Part shown: positions 10,488-23,187 of the stretch, one piece after another
Layout: each line of letters opens with the position of its first letter
Position numbering within the stretch: position 1 is the stretch's first letter
Assembly (NCBI RefSeq): GCF_003945595.2
Contig: NW_024104557.1
Span: forward strand, 496,001 to 560,000
Direction of reading: 5' to 3'
Source of the DNA: Pipra filicauda
Taxonomy: Eukaryota; Chordata; Aves; Passeriformes; Pipridae
Length of the DNA: 64,000 nucleotides
Notes under the pieces: generated by a model
Seen by the model: only the letters and a program-made list of their open reading frames with translations
Told to the model about the DNA's origin: nothing
The model's database searches: none
Made by a program: the position numbers and the translations under genes

Positions 10488-12694
10488 GTGGATGCAATCA
10501 AAACATTGACCTCCCTCTCATGTACCTGGCAGGAAACTCAACCCCCTGGGGTGTCTCTGGTTTAATCTGGTGGGATTTTGTGATGTCCACGTCACTTTAG
10601 CCCTTCAGCAGGTCCCTGAATGCTCTGACCAACAGTGGAACAGGGCAGCTTTCCAGTTCCTGGCACTGCTGTATCCTCAGGCATCATCCCACCTCTGTGC
10701 CAGGGCAAGAGCCCAGGTGCTGATGGATTTCTTGAGCTGTGGTGCAAGAAGAGCATAAATCATGCAAAGCATAATGATTTCCAGGTCATTAGTGGGTGTG
10801 TGGAGGAGGGATGGTGGCCTGGAGCAGGTCTCCTTGCTGTGGTGGAGGTGGGAGTTAAATTGCTTGCTGCGGAAAAGGGTTTGGGAGCAGGGAAGGTTTT
10901 CCCAATCCCTGCGTGAATGGAGGATATTCTGACCACCATCAAGATTTTGAAAGGAGCCAGAGAGAGGAGAAAAGGTGCTGGTGTGGTTATTAATGCTCCT
11001 GGTTAGAGAGAGATCTGAGCCAGCCAGAACTAAGAGAGGAAAAACACTGGGAGAGATCAGCTGCGGGATCAGTGGACTCTAACTTGGGAATGCTCACAGG
11101 CAGCTCTCCCAGAGATGAGAACAACTGTCAGATTTATATTTATTTCCTTTGGAGCTGGTTTCACCACCCCGCATCAAGGTGCTTTGCAGCCAAGTGCTGC
11201 ATTTTGGGCCTTTATTGAACTGCAACTCATTTAGATCAGAGCAACAGCCTTCCAGTAATTGCAACAATTTTCTTCTTAGCTCAGAGTCATCAAGGAGGAG
11301 GATAAAGAGCAGGAGAAGGACACGAAAAATGAAATTGTGCACCTCAGCAGAGAGAGGCAATTGGTGTCACAGCAGCCACAGTGACCAGGGATAAGGGTGG
11401 TGGAGGTGTGGTACCTACCTGAGCCAACCTCTGCTTTTACACCTCTGAGCAGGTATTGCTGCTTCACTTGAAAAACACACTTTCCAAAGAGAAAAAAAGG
11501 GAGAAGTTATGGAGAACAAAAAAAGGGAGAGAAAAAGAAGGTGTTTTTTTTTTTTTTCTGAATAGATGTGTATGTACATGGAGAACATGAGAGTGCTTTT
11601 ATCATAAACTTCAATTACAGTAAATAAGACTGTTTTTTTGTATCCACTGGGGAGGTCTGATGAGGACATATTAGCATAAAAGTGACTCAGTCTCTGTGTC
11701 TAGATTCCTCTGAGTACACCCCATTTATTTTCTGCTTCTAATGAAAAATTTCACTTCCAGCCATCAGCGTTTTTTTTTCCCCAGCTGATGATATTTACAC
11801 ACATTTTGTTTTAGAGCGAGCGAGGAAAAATCCAAACGACACTGGGATTTTGGTTTATCTTTCTCCATTATCTGGGTAAATGCTGTTTGTGCCCCCCAAA
11901 TGACTCCCAGAATCTCCTGAAGTTGGAAACACCAGCTCTGGGAGCTGCTGTCCAGCATGTGGAGTGTCCTGGAGAGATGGGTCACAACCAGCTCCAGAGT
12001 CCTCTCCTCTCTCCTTGGTGAGACTCAAACAGTAAGTACTGGGGTGTCAGGGTGAGAAGGTCTTTCTCTTGGAAACACATCCCTTGACCTTGGAGCCCTT
12101 TTAGTTGCTGACCATTCTGGTGATGGGAGAGAAGTGATGAAGAGCTCTAAACAGTCAGAACAAATTTGGATGATGAAAACTTAGCTCACTCCTGATTTAT
12201 GAGCGCTGTCGGGGTGCAGGGTGTGCCGACCTTCAGAGCACATCTGAAATGGAACAACAGGGACTGTGGTTTCCCCTTGATGCAAACAAATCAAAACCAG
12301 CAGGGAAGAAGAGCAGTTTTAATTTTTTTTTTTTAATTATCATTTTAGTATTCTGGATGGCAGCCAGTGTTTCTGAATGAAGTGTCTTTAAAAAATGTGC
12401 CCGGACAGCTCTGCGGCTGTTCGAGGGGTGTACGTGGGGCTGCTCTGTGGCCTGGTAGGAGATGTTGCTTCTGAGGCTCTCCAGAGCCTCTAATCTGGCT
12501 GTTCCTCTCCAGAAAAAAAAAAATGTAGAGCTCTACACTCTGCCTGTCATGTAAAAAGGGATGACATTTCTCACTGGAACCTCAAAGGAATTTAACCCAA
12601 CACAAATTGTAGCCTACAAAAAAAAACCACCTCCTAAAGGGCAGAGCTGGAAGCCTTGCACAGATGTGATCTGTTTTCCAAAGGATCTTAGTTT

Positions 12695-12830
12695 TGAGGA
12701 ATGAAGGATGTTGGAGGTCTCTAACTCAGTCCTTTGCTCGACATTGGGCCAACCCCAAGGTTGCCCAGGGTCTTGTTCCGTCCAGTCTCGGGTATCTCCA
12801 AGGTGGAGGCTGCACATCCTTCTGGACCCC
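12695..12830 (-). mobile_element. Possible degraded CR1
   Basis: AAGGTTGCCCAGGGTCTTG, GTATCTCCAAGGTGGAGGCT and a preceding TTGGAGGTCTCTAACTCAG follow the order of an old CR1 variant on the minus strand, but identity is low. Confidence 0.35.
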
Positions 12831-13088
12831 TGGTCAGGAAATATGGAAAAATGGGAATTTCTCTTGTTGGATGTTGAACCCATTGCCTCGAGGGGAGCCT
12901 GGCTCTGTCTTCTCCACAATCCCACTGGAGCAGTGCAACCAGATGTCCACCTCAAACCTTGTTTTCTCTGGAATGGGTGAACCCAGCTGCCTTGGCATCT
13001 CCTTTGTGTGCACCCTCCAAACTCCTTACCATCTCTGTGGCCCCTTGACTCACTTTTCCACCCTTGTAGGGCAGCCTGGCCTTCCAAA

Positions 13089-13128
13089 AAACTGACAACC
13101 CTTCCCACAAACTGACAACCCTTCCCAA
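13089..13128. repeat. 20-bp direct tandem duplication
   Basis: AAACTGACAACCCTTCCCA plus one base occurs twice back to back, with period 20. Confidence 0.9.
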
Positions 13129-14644
13129 ATCTGAGGATCCCGAGGACATCTTCTGGAGATGCCCAGATATCTCCCCTGGATGGGGAAGCATAACACTGTT
13201 TTAACTTTCCCTTTCCTTGATTAATTATTTATGGACTATGCAAATGCTATAGTCCTTTTTTTTTTCCTCTTTACTCTTTTTTTTCCCCTTTTCAACTCAG
13301 GATTTTCAACTCTCTCTGCTCTGTTTGATCTGAGACTCTCAAAGCAAGAGGTTCATCCAGCTCCTCTTTCAACCTCCCTCATAGTGAGCTGCAGAGCTGG
13401 AAGCCTTTTCCTCCTTTTGTTCTGCACTCTGCTGAGAGACTCCAATTTCATTTGAAGACATTTCCAAATCCTTCTTCAGTTATTTTGGTACCTTATCCCT
13501 CCATTAGGTATTACCTCTTGAAGACACCTATTTGGAAATATTTGGAATATTTTTTGGAATATTTTTATGCAGTTATGGATTTTTTTTTTCTCTGTTTACT
13601 TAAATTATTAAAATGAATAAACTAATTCATGTAAAGTCTGGGCTGTGTCTGTTCACAGCCCATGAGCTCTTTTTTTCTGTGTTGCTAACAGTATTTTTAG
13701 GAATACATTGGCAAAAGCACCATTTTCTTGTTTAAAATAAACACATGACCCTTTTACTTTGCAGTTGCCTGCCACATGGACTTTTGCTGTTTGACTGTCC
13801 ATTGCTCCCATGGAAAAAATATTGGATCCAGTGCAGTTGGCATGTGAGGCATAATGTTCACAGAATCCACACACTCAGTGGCCTTTGAAATTCCTCTCCA
13901 GTGGTATCATCCATCCCTCTTCCACTTTTCTTTTCCATACAGTCAACACTGGTGGCTTTTATAAAGGTTTTATAGTGATTATAGCCTTGTTTCTACATTC
14001 AGCAGTTTACCCTGAAGAGGTTCCCATCTCTTTAAGCTGTCATGGGATAAGGTAAAAGGTCTTCTGGCTTAATAACAGATGGAATAAATAGAGAAGAAGC
14101 AAAAAAAAATATGATTAAGCAATCATTTCTGACACTGGACAAATTTATTAGGTCCCAAAAAGATTCGGGAAAAAGTGTAAATAGGTTGGTGACAGTTTGG
14201 TGATGATCCTTCATTTTCAGGGCAGTCAAAGCTAATGCTAAATGTGAATATTTGTGCAAGGGATGTCTTGATATCGGATTAGCAGGTGGTGAATTTAATG
14301 CTGATGAATGCAAAATAATGCAGATGAGGGAAAAACCATGCAGAGGTGGCCGTGCACTCAGGAGCAGGGAATTAGCATTCAGGGAAGGGCTGCTGGATCT
14401 TTGGGAATAGCTGAAATGGGAACCTCAGTTCTGTGGTCAAAAAGGCCAAAATACGGTAGGAATTGATGGGAAAAGAATTGAGGATAAAGATAAATATAAT
14501 TATTCCATGTACCTGATGATGTTATGCACGTGATGTTATTCCTGATGGAGCTGCAACTGGAATAGTCAGGTTAACTTTGGCCACAAGCCCTTAAGAAGGA
14601 TGTGATAGGCCTAGAAAAGGTCAAGGTTGGGATACACATCTCTC

Positions 14645-14783
14645 AGAAGTGTTCAAGGCCAGGTTGGACAGGGCTTGGAGCAACCTGGAATGGTGGAAGG
14701 TGTCCCTGCCCATGGCAGGGGGTGGAAGGAGATGGTCTTTAAGGTCCCTTCCAACCCAAACCATTCCATGATTCTATGATAGA
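14645..14783 (+). mobile_element. CR1 3' end, about 140 bp
   Basis: GTTCAAGGCCAGGTTGGACA, GGTGTCCCTGCCCATGGCAG, CTTCCAACCCAAACCATTCC and ATGATTCTATGATAG occur in order. Confidence 0.92.
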
Positions 14784-16041
14784 ACTGCTCCATTAGAAAA
14801 GGGATGGTGAGGATGGACATGATGGTCTATAATTTGTGAATTAATGACACCCATTTATGCAGAGCAAATGGGTAGAAGTTACAGGGTAACTTGGAGGCTG
14901 AAAGCAGAGGTGGGCTGAAAAGGAATTAGAAAAATCCAGTGATCCGAGGCCCACTGGTGACAACTTCTTTGCATGTCCCGAGTGTCAAAATCCAGTTCCT
15001 TGGCTTACAGAGAGGATGGAATGAGAGAGAGAGAGAGAGAGCTCCCAGGCTGTCAGTCAGGTTCTTTTCTCTGCTAATAAATCCCTCCAAAATAAATAAC
15101 TAAATTAAAAGGATGGGAAAAAAAAAAGAAAAGAAATAACTTGTCCGACCAATTTCCAGCAGCAAAAATAGCTGAAGGGGCCCTCGGTAGAAAAATGTAA
15201 TTCAAAGAAAATGGGTGCTAAAAATAAAGCTGGAAATAAATAAATTACAGGAGAGGAGAGGAGACTTTACTTTTTCATGCAGGTTCCTTTAGGTCAGCAG
15301 CAGATGCCTCAGCACAGGGTATTTTCTCCTTTCAGCAGAACAGGTGCAATCTTTGGCCAACACTTTAAGCTCAGCAGGACTTGCCAAACCAGACAGAAAA
15401 GAGTTTATTTTTAAGGGCAGACAGCATATTTTGGTAATTGAGCCTGACCTGTGTAAGCAGGGCAGGAGAGCAAACTTCTGCATCAAGCCTGTTCCTTTTC
15501 TCTCATCCAGAGCATGTATTGCAAAATAATTCTCTCCTTTCTCCCAAGTTTTGCATTTCAAGAACCCCTCAAGTATTTGAGAAAAATTGTTCTGTTTGTT
15601 AACTACTCCCTGTGCTCACTTTTCAGTTTCCCTGACCTCATCTTCCTGCCAGTGGATTTACTAATCCTTTGCCTGTGGAATGACAGAGTCCTGCTTCCCA
15701 GATCCCAAGAGGTCAGTGCACAGAGAGGGGCTCAGCTGGAGCCTGTGTGACCCTCAGGAATAGCACCATGCCAGGGGAAAGATGATCATTTAGGGGCTGA
15801 TAGGAGAAACTGGAGACTGGACAAAAAAGCTAAATCATGTCTATAGTAAATTAATCAGCAGGGGTGTGTTTAATTCTTTTTCACAGGCAGTTTGTTGGCA
15901 CAGCCATTTGTCTTTGCTCAGTTTAAAAAGCTGGAGGTGGGATAAAAACCTACAGTGCAAGCAGAAATAGATGGCCAAGTCACAAAAATGGAAAAAAAAC
16001 CCCAGTTTTTAATTCCTCAGGGTAGGCTGGGGATAAGAATA
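14784..16041. other. Intergenic; (GA)n and AT-rich low-repeat block
   Basis: A (GA)n microsatellite is at 15023-15041. 15060-15270 is A/T-rich with repeated AATAAA/TAAAT motifs and little repeat similarity; it could be conserved non-coding sequence. No exon was recognised. Confidence 0.45.
15023..15041. repeat. (GA)n microsatellite
   Basis: About nine perfect GA dinucleotides. Confidence 0.95.
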
Positions 16042-16372
16042 ATAGAATCGTGGAATGGTTTGGGTTGGAAGGGAGCTTAAAGACCTGCCAGTTCCAACCC
16101 CTGCCATGGGCAGGGACAACTTCCACTAGCCCAGGTTGCTCCAAGTCACATCCAGCCTGGCCTTGGGCACTTCAAGGGCTCCAGGGGCAGCCACAGCTTC
16201 TCTGGGCAACCTGTGCCAGGGCCTCACCACCCTCACAGCCAAGAATTCCTTCCTAACATCTAATCTAAATATGTCCTCTTTTAATTTAAAACTGTTCCTC
16301 TTTGCCCCGTCGCCATCTGCCTGTGCAAAAAGTCACTCCCTCTTTTCTTCATAAGCTCCCTAAAAAAGAGGT
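16042..16372 (-). mobile_element. CR1, about 330 bp
   Basis: ATAGAATCGTGGAATGG terminus, GGTTGGAAGGGAGCTTAAAG, CTCCAGGGGCAGCCACAGC, CTAACATCTAATCTAAATATG and a degraded GTGCAAAAAGTCACTCCC. Confidence 0.93.
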
Positions 16373-19300
16373 GAGAGCAGACACATGGAGCAGCTCAGAA
16401 TATGGAATGATGCAGCTCACAGGAGCCTCAGAACATCCCCACCACCTGCAGCAGGATCCATCCTGTCTGAGATGCTACCCAAGGTAAATATTTGCCTGCA
16501 CTCCAGTGAGGGACAATCCACGTCCTTTCTGGGCAACTGATTCCAGCAATGGAATATTAGAAAACTCATTGTTGATTTCTGCATCACCCACATGATGATG
16601 CAGCAGCTGCACTCAACGTGTGGACTTTTGGGCAGTCAGAGAAGGACATGAGACACAGTCTGGGTATGATGGTGACCACAGACAAAAGAGTGCTTTTGCA
16701 AAAAGAGCACCAAAAAGTGATAGGAGGATAAATTGCATCCATATGTATGTCTTTATGTCTACACAGATTGTGTAGATGTTTCTATTAATACATATATATG
16801 AATATGTACGTATAAAAAAACATATTTATACTCTGTCAGCCCCCCTCCCACATACCCTAAAGCTTTGAGAAGCATCATTGAAGCTTGCAAGCCCAAAACA
16901 GGTTAGAAATGGAAGTGCCACAGCGATCAGAGTTAAATTGGATTTGCACTGTGAATCATCTGCTGAGCACTGGGGTGATAAACATGCATAAAACAATGGC
17001 AATTTACTCACAGACTAACAACTATGCTGTCGAGGGAGCAAACCTTTTAAACCCATAAAACTACCCTGCTATGAGAAAAACAGGGTTACCCAAGGGCATT
17101 CCCTTCTTCCAAGAACCTGCTGAGAAATCCCAATCTGTGTCAAGGCAGCTTGTAGATGAGAAAGAGTTTTTGGGATAACTCAATGCAAATTTCCTTTGGC
17201 CTTGCATGTTCTAGTTGGTTAATACTGGGTTTGGGGCTTTGGGGGTTTTCTCTTGTTCTCTTGTTTTCTCTTGTGTTCCTCTCAGTTTTCTGCATTTCAA
17301 ACACCTTCTGCAAACTCTGGAAATGGAAAGTCCCCGCTGACAAGCAGAAAGACAGTGGTATTGCTCTCCTAATGATGCCACCTGGAACTTCCTGGCCACG
17401 GATGGGGTGGAGATTTGGGACCTTCTCTTCCCAAAAATACCCTCCTGCCACGACTGAACTCGAATTTCTGATCCATGAGTTATTCTGTGAGGCTTTAAGG
17501 CGGCCACAGGTCTGCCAGGAGAGAGCAGAGGGATTTGAACAGGCTGTATCTCAGAGCAATGGTGCTGCTACTTAATTATGGTCACATTTCAGTGAGATTT
17601 ATGAATCATCTACAGGCCTTAGGGAATTATTTTTTTTTTTTCTCCAGCCAGAAAGCAGCAGCTGCAAAGGAAAGAAAAGTAAATATTCAGCACAGGAGCT
17701 GGACTGGGCCTGGATTTCTTTTTTTTTTTTGTGAAAATCCAAATGCTCTCTCTAAGGTCTCAGTGAGACTTTGAGCCATGGTCAACTGGACCATCATGGG
17801 CAGAGCCCCTCGTTGCTTCAGTCTTTTGGAAGGTAAAGGAGAGAAGTGAAGAAAGCCCAGCAATCCCCAAACTGTGTGAATCAACCTGCTTGGGGCTGTG
17901 TTGTAAAAAAATTAGATTGGAGATCTGGGCATAATAAATGCAAGACAGTGTTGCCAGAAAACGCATAAAGCCTATTTTTGATGCCCACACCCTGCCCTCA
18001 AACCCCAAGGCACCCGTTATCCACCAGCACTGCGCGCAGAAATGTTGGGTAAGTTTGGTTTGTTAGGAATGGAACTGAACATTTTGCTATAAACCTTTTC
18101 TTTTCCTGGTCTCATGGGACCTCAATGTCATTTTCTATCTCTGATGTGTCCTTTCCACCGCCTTGTCAGGACTCCAAGGACCTCCAGGATGCCACAGGGA
18201 CTGGCTGCTGGGATCCACCCTGCAAGTCAAGCGTTCATCTGACTCTTGGTGATGAGCTCAACCTCAGCAAATATCCTGTGTCCTCTTTTCCTGAGGGATG
18301 AGAAGGGATCAGACCTTCACATTCTGTCTGTTCTTTGCCCAACTTCTGTTCCCAGCTCACAGGTCAGGCCCTTCTGCTGTGATCCTGAGTCAGTTTTGCA
18401 CAACAGGTTTTCCGTCCTATTTCCATGTGTAGATGTCTTGGATAGCCTGGGATGGCTCAAATGCAATGAAACACCTATATTCAGACATAAATTATTGTGG
18501 TTTTTTTTCTCTAGTGAGGTTTAAACATGACTCACACACAGACCTTATTTGAATGGAGATGTTTTAAATCCATGAGCTGAATCCCACAGATGGGACTGAG
18601 AAAAAGCAAACCTAATTATCAGCGACCTTAATGTCACTCTTCATGATGTGTGTCTCCATGGAGGGACATTCAGATGTCTGAAAATGGAGAAAAAAAAAAA
18701 TACAGGTGGAAGCCTTTGCACAGGATGGCTGAAGTTTATTGGGAAAACTCTGGGCACATCCCAGCCCCAGCTACAATCTCTATCCTGTGGAAAGATTGTA
18801 AAAGTCAGTTTATTGAGGACATGGTTTTCAAATTCTGAGTGGTAACAGAAATTCCCCAGCAGGAACTGGCACACAATGATGGCAAAATCATGTGACCTTG
18901 ATGGTTTAATGTGCATTGGAGACTAATCTTGAATTTTCTGTTTATTTTCTCATTTCAGCCTCCGAGCAGGAAAATGAATGATGTAACTGGGGCATGGATG
19001 GGCTCAGTTCAGATGGAGGGGACACACAGAGCCTGGGTCCTTCCAGCTGAATCCCCTCTCTCACGATGGAAACTGGGAGGAATAGAAGGAAAGAAAAAGC
19101 CAACAGTGAAATATCCCTTGAAATATTCTCCCAGCTGACAGCAATTGCTGCCTCAGGGATTTCTCAGCTCAGAGATTATATAAATGTTTCCAACAGCCCC
19201 TGATGGACTTACCTGTCACTGAGGCCCTCAGTTGCTGTTCTAACCCCTACAGACTTCTGGCAGGTGCAATATCTCATGGTGATGAGCTCCACCACTCAAA

Positions 19301-19759
19301 AATGTACCTCATTTTGTTCATTTTGATAATTGGGTTTGATGTCGTTTTATGAGAAACAGAGAACAGTCATCCACTATTCATCTTGTCCCCAGCACTCCTG
19401 GTTTTATAGAGCTCCATTGTGTTCTTCCTCAGTCATCTCTGTGTTCCAGGAAAGCGCCCCTTGATTTAATTATCCTTTAGATGGAAACCATCCTGTATCC
19501 ATTCTAGGTCCCTTCTATCTTTCTAGAGCTGGACTAATCAAAAGCAAACAGTGGTCAAATTAAAAGTGCATCATCGATGTATTCAGAGCTGCAAAGGTAT
19601 TTTCAAGGTCATTCTCCATCTCTTCCATTCTCTGTCCCCAAATTCCCTGATGTATTTTTCACCTCTGACTGCTATCAAATACTGATCCAGTGTTTTCATG
19701 TTGTATCTCCTTTTGGTTTTTCCTTCTGCCTTTCCCTTTCGCCTTTCCCTGTCCTGTCT
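16373..19759. other. Intergenic, nothing coding recognised
   Basis: It holds AT-rich unique sequence, with a small TATATG patch near 16780-16830 and a T run at 17630-17641. A pyrimidine tract and CAG at about 18940-18959 look like a plus-strand acceptor, but the following ORF has no recognisable homology. Confidence 0.45.
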
Positions 19760-19922
19760 CAGATATATATCACATACATATATTTATATATATTTATAAA
19801 TATATATTTATATATTTAAATTTTTATATAAAAATATATTTATATATATGTGTATATATATGTGTGTATATATATACACACATATATACACACATACACA
19901 CATATATATATGATATATACGT
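19760..19922. repeat. (TA)n/(TG:CA)n microsatellite with palindrome
   Basis: About 160 bp of TATA, TTTATA and TGTGTA/TACACA units. Positions 19855-19888 form a perfect 34-nt palindrome centred between 19871 and 19872 (TGTG arm, TATA core, CACA arm). A CR1 begins immediately after it. Confidence 0.95.
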
Positions 19923-19923
19923 A

Positions 19924-20138
19924 AGAATCACAGAATGGTTTGGGTTGGAAAGGACTTTAAAGACCTCCCTGAGACACCTTCCACTAAACCAGGTTACTCC
20001 AAGCCCCATCCAACCTGGCCTTGGACACTTCCAGGGATGGGAAATCCACGTCTTCTCTGGGCAACCTGTGCCAGGGTCTCACCAGTCTCACAGGGAAGAT
20101 TTTCTTCCTAATATCTAATCTAAACCTACTCTCTAGAT
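19924..20138 (-). mobile_element. CR1, about 215 bp
   Basis: AGAATCACAGAATGG, GGGTTGGAAAGGACTTTAAAG and CTTCCTAATATCTAATCTAA. The usual GCCATGGGCAGGGA segment is deleted: the copy jumps from GACCTCC to GAGACACCTTCC. Confidence 0.92.
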
Positions 20139-22942
20139 GTGGGAGGTGCAACCCCTTCATCCCTGAGATTGTTCTGCCCTGACTTGCTTTTGTCACAAAT
20201 TCTTGCATGTGAGAAAGATTATCCTTGTGAAATTGCAAAAAAAGTCTTTGAGAAATAACCACGAGTGGATAATTTTCAGGTGTTTCTTCCTCCCTCCCTC
20301 TCTCCCTCCCTCCCTCCCTTCCTCAGTCCCTACAGCCCTTGTTTTAAAAATCAGACACAGCAACAATTCACAGCAACATTTTAGACAGGTTTGTGCATGT
20401 ATTTGGTACAAACAAACAAAAATATGTGCATTCTGTTCCATAGAGCTTACACCGATCTGACAGAACTCGGAACACAAAACAGAAATACTCTGGCTAATAA
20501 ATACGTCTGGGGATGAAAAATAAAAATCTATACATAAAAAATTCCAATGTCTGCTAAAGAAAATGTACACTTATATACACGCTGTAAACAATAGTAATGC
20601 AACCCAACTGCAGTCCAGCTCAGGCTGACAGGGACCTTCCTTCCCTCGTGGACTCAGGGGAGTCCAGTGACACCAAAACTCATCAACAACTAGTTCCTTG
20701 AAGCAGCAAGGTCTGACAACGCAATAGTGACATGGAGCCAGTGCAATGAGGTGAGATCTGCTGCAAAAGCAAGGTGCAGGTGCTTTGGGGAACGGCCTGT
20801 GTGGCAAACTTGGAGAAACAGGGCCATTCCCTCAGCTGGTCACACCCTTGTGGGTCCAGAGAAATCCGTGGGATCAGACCGAATTTACCTCCTGAAGGTC
20901 TGAGCCCGTGTTTCCAAACTTGGGAGAGTTTGGAAAAGTAAGGGATTCAAAGAGAAATGCTCAGTTTTACAGACTTGGGTCATATTTTACATGACATTGT
21001 TGTTCCTCCCCCTGCCAGCAATGACAGCCCTGTCTGCTCCCATCAAACCCCTCCAGGAGCAGTCCCAGAGTCCAGTCCTGGCACTGCTTCTGCTGCAAGA
21101 GGCCAAATGAAAGAGAGGGTTCTGGCTTAGGTGAGAAAAAAGTATTTTGCCTGAATGCAGCACAGCAGAGCTCAAAGCTTCCCTACAGCACCTTCTAGGG
21201 CATCTCTTGGGGCCAGATCAAACTCAGTAAGTAACTGAGCCAGAGTTTGGGCATTGACATGTGTGTTCATGTGTGCTTAAATATTTATCCTTGTTTTCTC
21301 CCTTGTAGGTGCGTAAAGAATTGGGATGGAGAGGCAGCAAACCTCCAGACTAATCTTTCTTTCCCTTCCAGATGCTTTCAAGGGGCTGGAGGCTGTAAAT
21401 GTAAATGTTTCAAAACTGGGGAAAAAAAAAAAAAAAGGAGTAGATAAAAAAGTCAGGGAGAAGTGTAAGCAATAATACCAACTCATTTATGGGAATGCTT
21501 GCCAACATTTACTGAATCTTCATTTATAGGAGGATGTTGGCCCCTTTGTAGGAGAATGCCTTGTATTTTAGAGATGACCCATGTATATAAATACAGTAAA
21601 GTGTGTACATGTATCTCTCTGGTCATGGATGCACTCATGGACTGCCCCCTCCCTGGTCCCTTCTCTGCTACATCTCCAGTGCCTCCCATGAGGATCCCCA
21701 AAGCTCCCTGGAAAACCAGTGGCACCTGCAGTCCTTACAATGCAAAATGACTTTTCATGTCACCCCATCATCACTGCAGGGTCTCACTTCCCCGAAAAAC
21801 CAAAGATATGGGGGAAAAAAAAAGATGTATTTCCCCACAAAAATTCCCACGGGGTGTTGGGTCCCTGCTTTTGTGGGGTTGAACCTCCCCAGCTGGAACC
21901 TCTGGGTGGTTTTGCAGATGCTGGAGAACATGATGAGTCTGGTTTCAGTGTAAATGCAATGCTGCCCCATGTGCCTTGGTGGGATTTGCTGCTGGGAGGA
22001 AAATATTTGGACAAAATCTCCTGATATTTGTGCAATAATTGGTCCAGTTTGGAGTCCTGCATCAAGTAAAGGGTGTTAAGGGTGTTGAGATGGGACCAAC
22101 TCCAGATACCTAGTCTCAATATGCACTGCTCAAAAGACTAAAAAATAAAAAAGTCCAACTTTCTCTCTCTTTTGTTTTACTTTGAAGCAAATGAACAGCA
22201 GAAAGAAAGGTGACATTCTCTCTAATGTGCCAAGGAGCCTTTCATCTTCCTTTGACAGCCACCCTTGATCAGCTGCATGTGCTGTAGGCACATTCATGAA
22301 AGACTCCTCATGGGTTTGGGGGACAGTGCTGATGTGGATGAGCTTCCACCCAGGAACACATTCATTGCCATGTTTCCACCTTCTGACTTCACGTTCCTGT
22401 TCTTTAGTCACCTGGCTTAAGCTGCTTCAGCTCAGATCCAGACTTCACCTCCATCACCTACGTGTCTCCTGCTCATGCCTTAACCTGATGATCATTATCT
22501 GAAGTTTGATAAAACCAGCCTGAATTTTGAAACCAGTGCCTGCAACACAGGGCCAAGTAGAGTTTGGGTGACCACTTTCTGAGTCGCCTGGCCGAGGTGG
22601 GCCTGTCATGGCCCCAACTCCCTGAGTTTCCCGGAGGAGACCGTGGTGCCCTCCTGAGGGGTGCTCACACTCTGGGGCTGTGAGCAGGGAAAATCAACCC
22701 TTACTGTCGTTGCTCTTGACCATGTTAGCGGACACACCCAAGGCAAAACCAAAGGTTTGATGTATCAGGTTTTTGGGAAGTCCCTTGGGAGAAGAGTCAG
22801 GAGCATGACCCTGACTGGGGAGGAGATCCATCTGCACATCAGTTCCATTTTAGCTTTGACTCAATGGGCAGTGGAAACGCAAACTTCCAAACTCAGCCAT
22901 CCCACCTTTCCTGAGCCACAGAGCAGGATGGTTGAGGACTTG
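20139..22942. other. Intergenic to probable distal ADRA1D 3' UTR
   Basis: No exon or transposon was recognised. A (TCCC)n tract is at 20286-20327. The UTR-like block 20330-20640 is discussed under the ADRA1D 3' UTR. An A run lies at 21421-21436. Confidence 0.45.
20286..20327. repeat. (TCCC)n tract, G-quadruplex-capable on minus strand
   Basis: At least six CCC runs are separated by one to three bases. The minus strand therefore reads GGGAGGGA repeatedly, enough for an intramolecular G-quadruplex. Confidence 0.88.
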
Positions 22943-23187
22943 CATCACAGAATCATTATGGTTGGAGAAGACCTCTTGGATCATCGAGTCCAACCACTAA
23001 CCATGTTCACTACATGGCACATGTCACCAGCTGCCACATCCACACATATTTGGACACTTCCAGGGGTGGTGTCTCCACCACTTCTCTGTTCCAATGCCTG
23101 ACCACCCTTTCAGTGAAGAAATTTTTCCTAATATCCAACCTAAACCTCCCCTGGCACACCTTGAGGCCATTTCCTCTCGTCCTGAGT
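22943..23187 (-). mobile_element. CR1 variant, about 245 bp
   Basis: ATCACAGAATCATTATGG, GGAGAAGACCTCTTGGATCA, CACATCCACACATATTTGGA and TCCAACCTAAACCTCCCCTG. It is a variant different from the GGATCCAGGGG copies and lies within the probable ADRA1D 3' UTR. Confidence 0.88.

Larger units (their letters stand above)
10488..14644. other. Intergenic, mostly low-repeat
   Basis: No gene is seen. 11100-11400 is AT-rich, low-repeat and may be conserved non-coding sequence. 12715-12830 weakly resembles an inverted CR1. A 20-bp unit is tandemly duplicated at 13089-13128. T runs occur at about 11541-11557 and 13258-13265. Confidence 0.45.

Noticed and set aside
18911..19138. Possible plus-strand exon after a TTTTCTCATTTCAG acceptor-like site
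   Set aside because: An acceptor-like motif alone is common by chance; the frame has no recognisable homology and no matching donor was evident.
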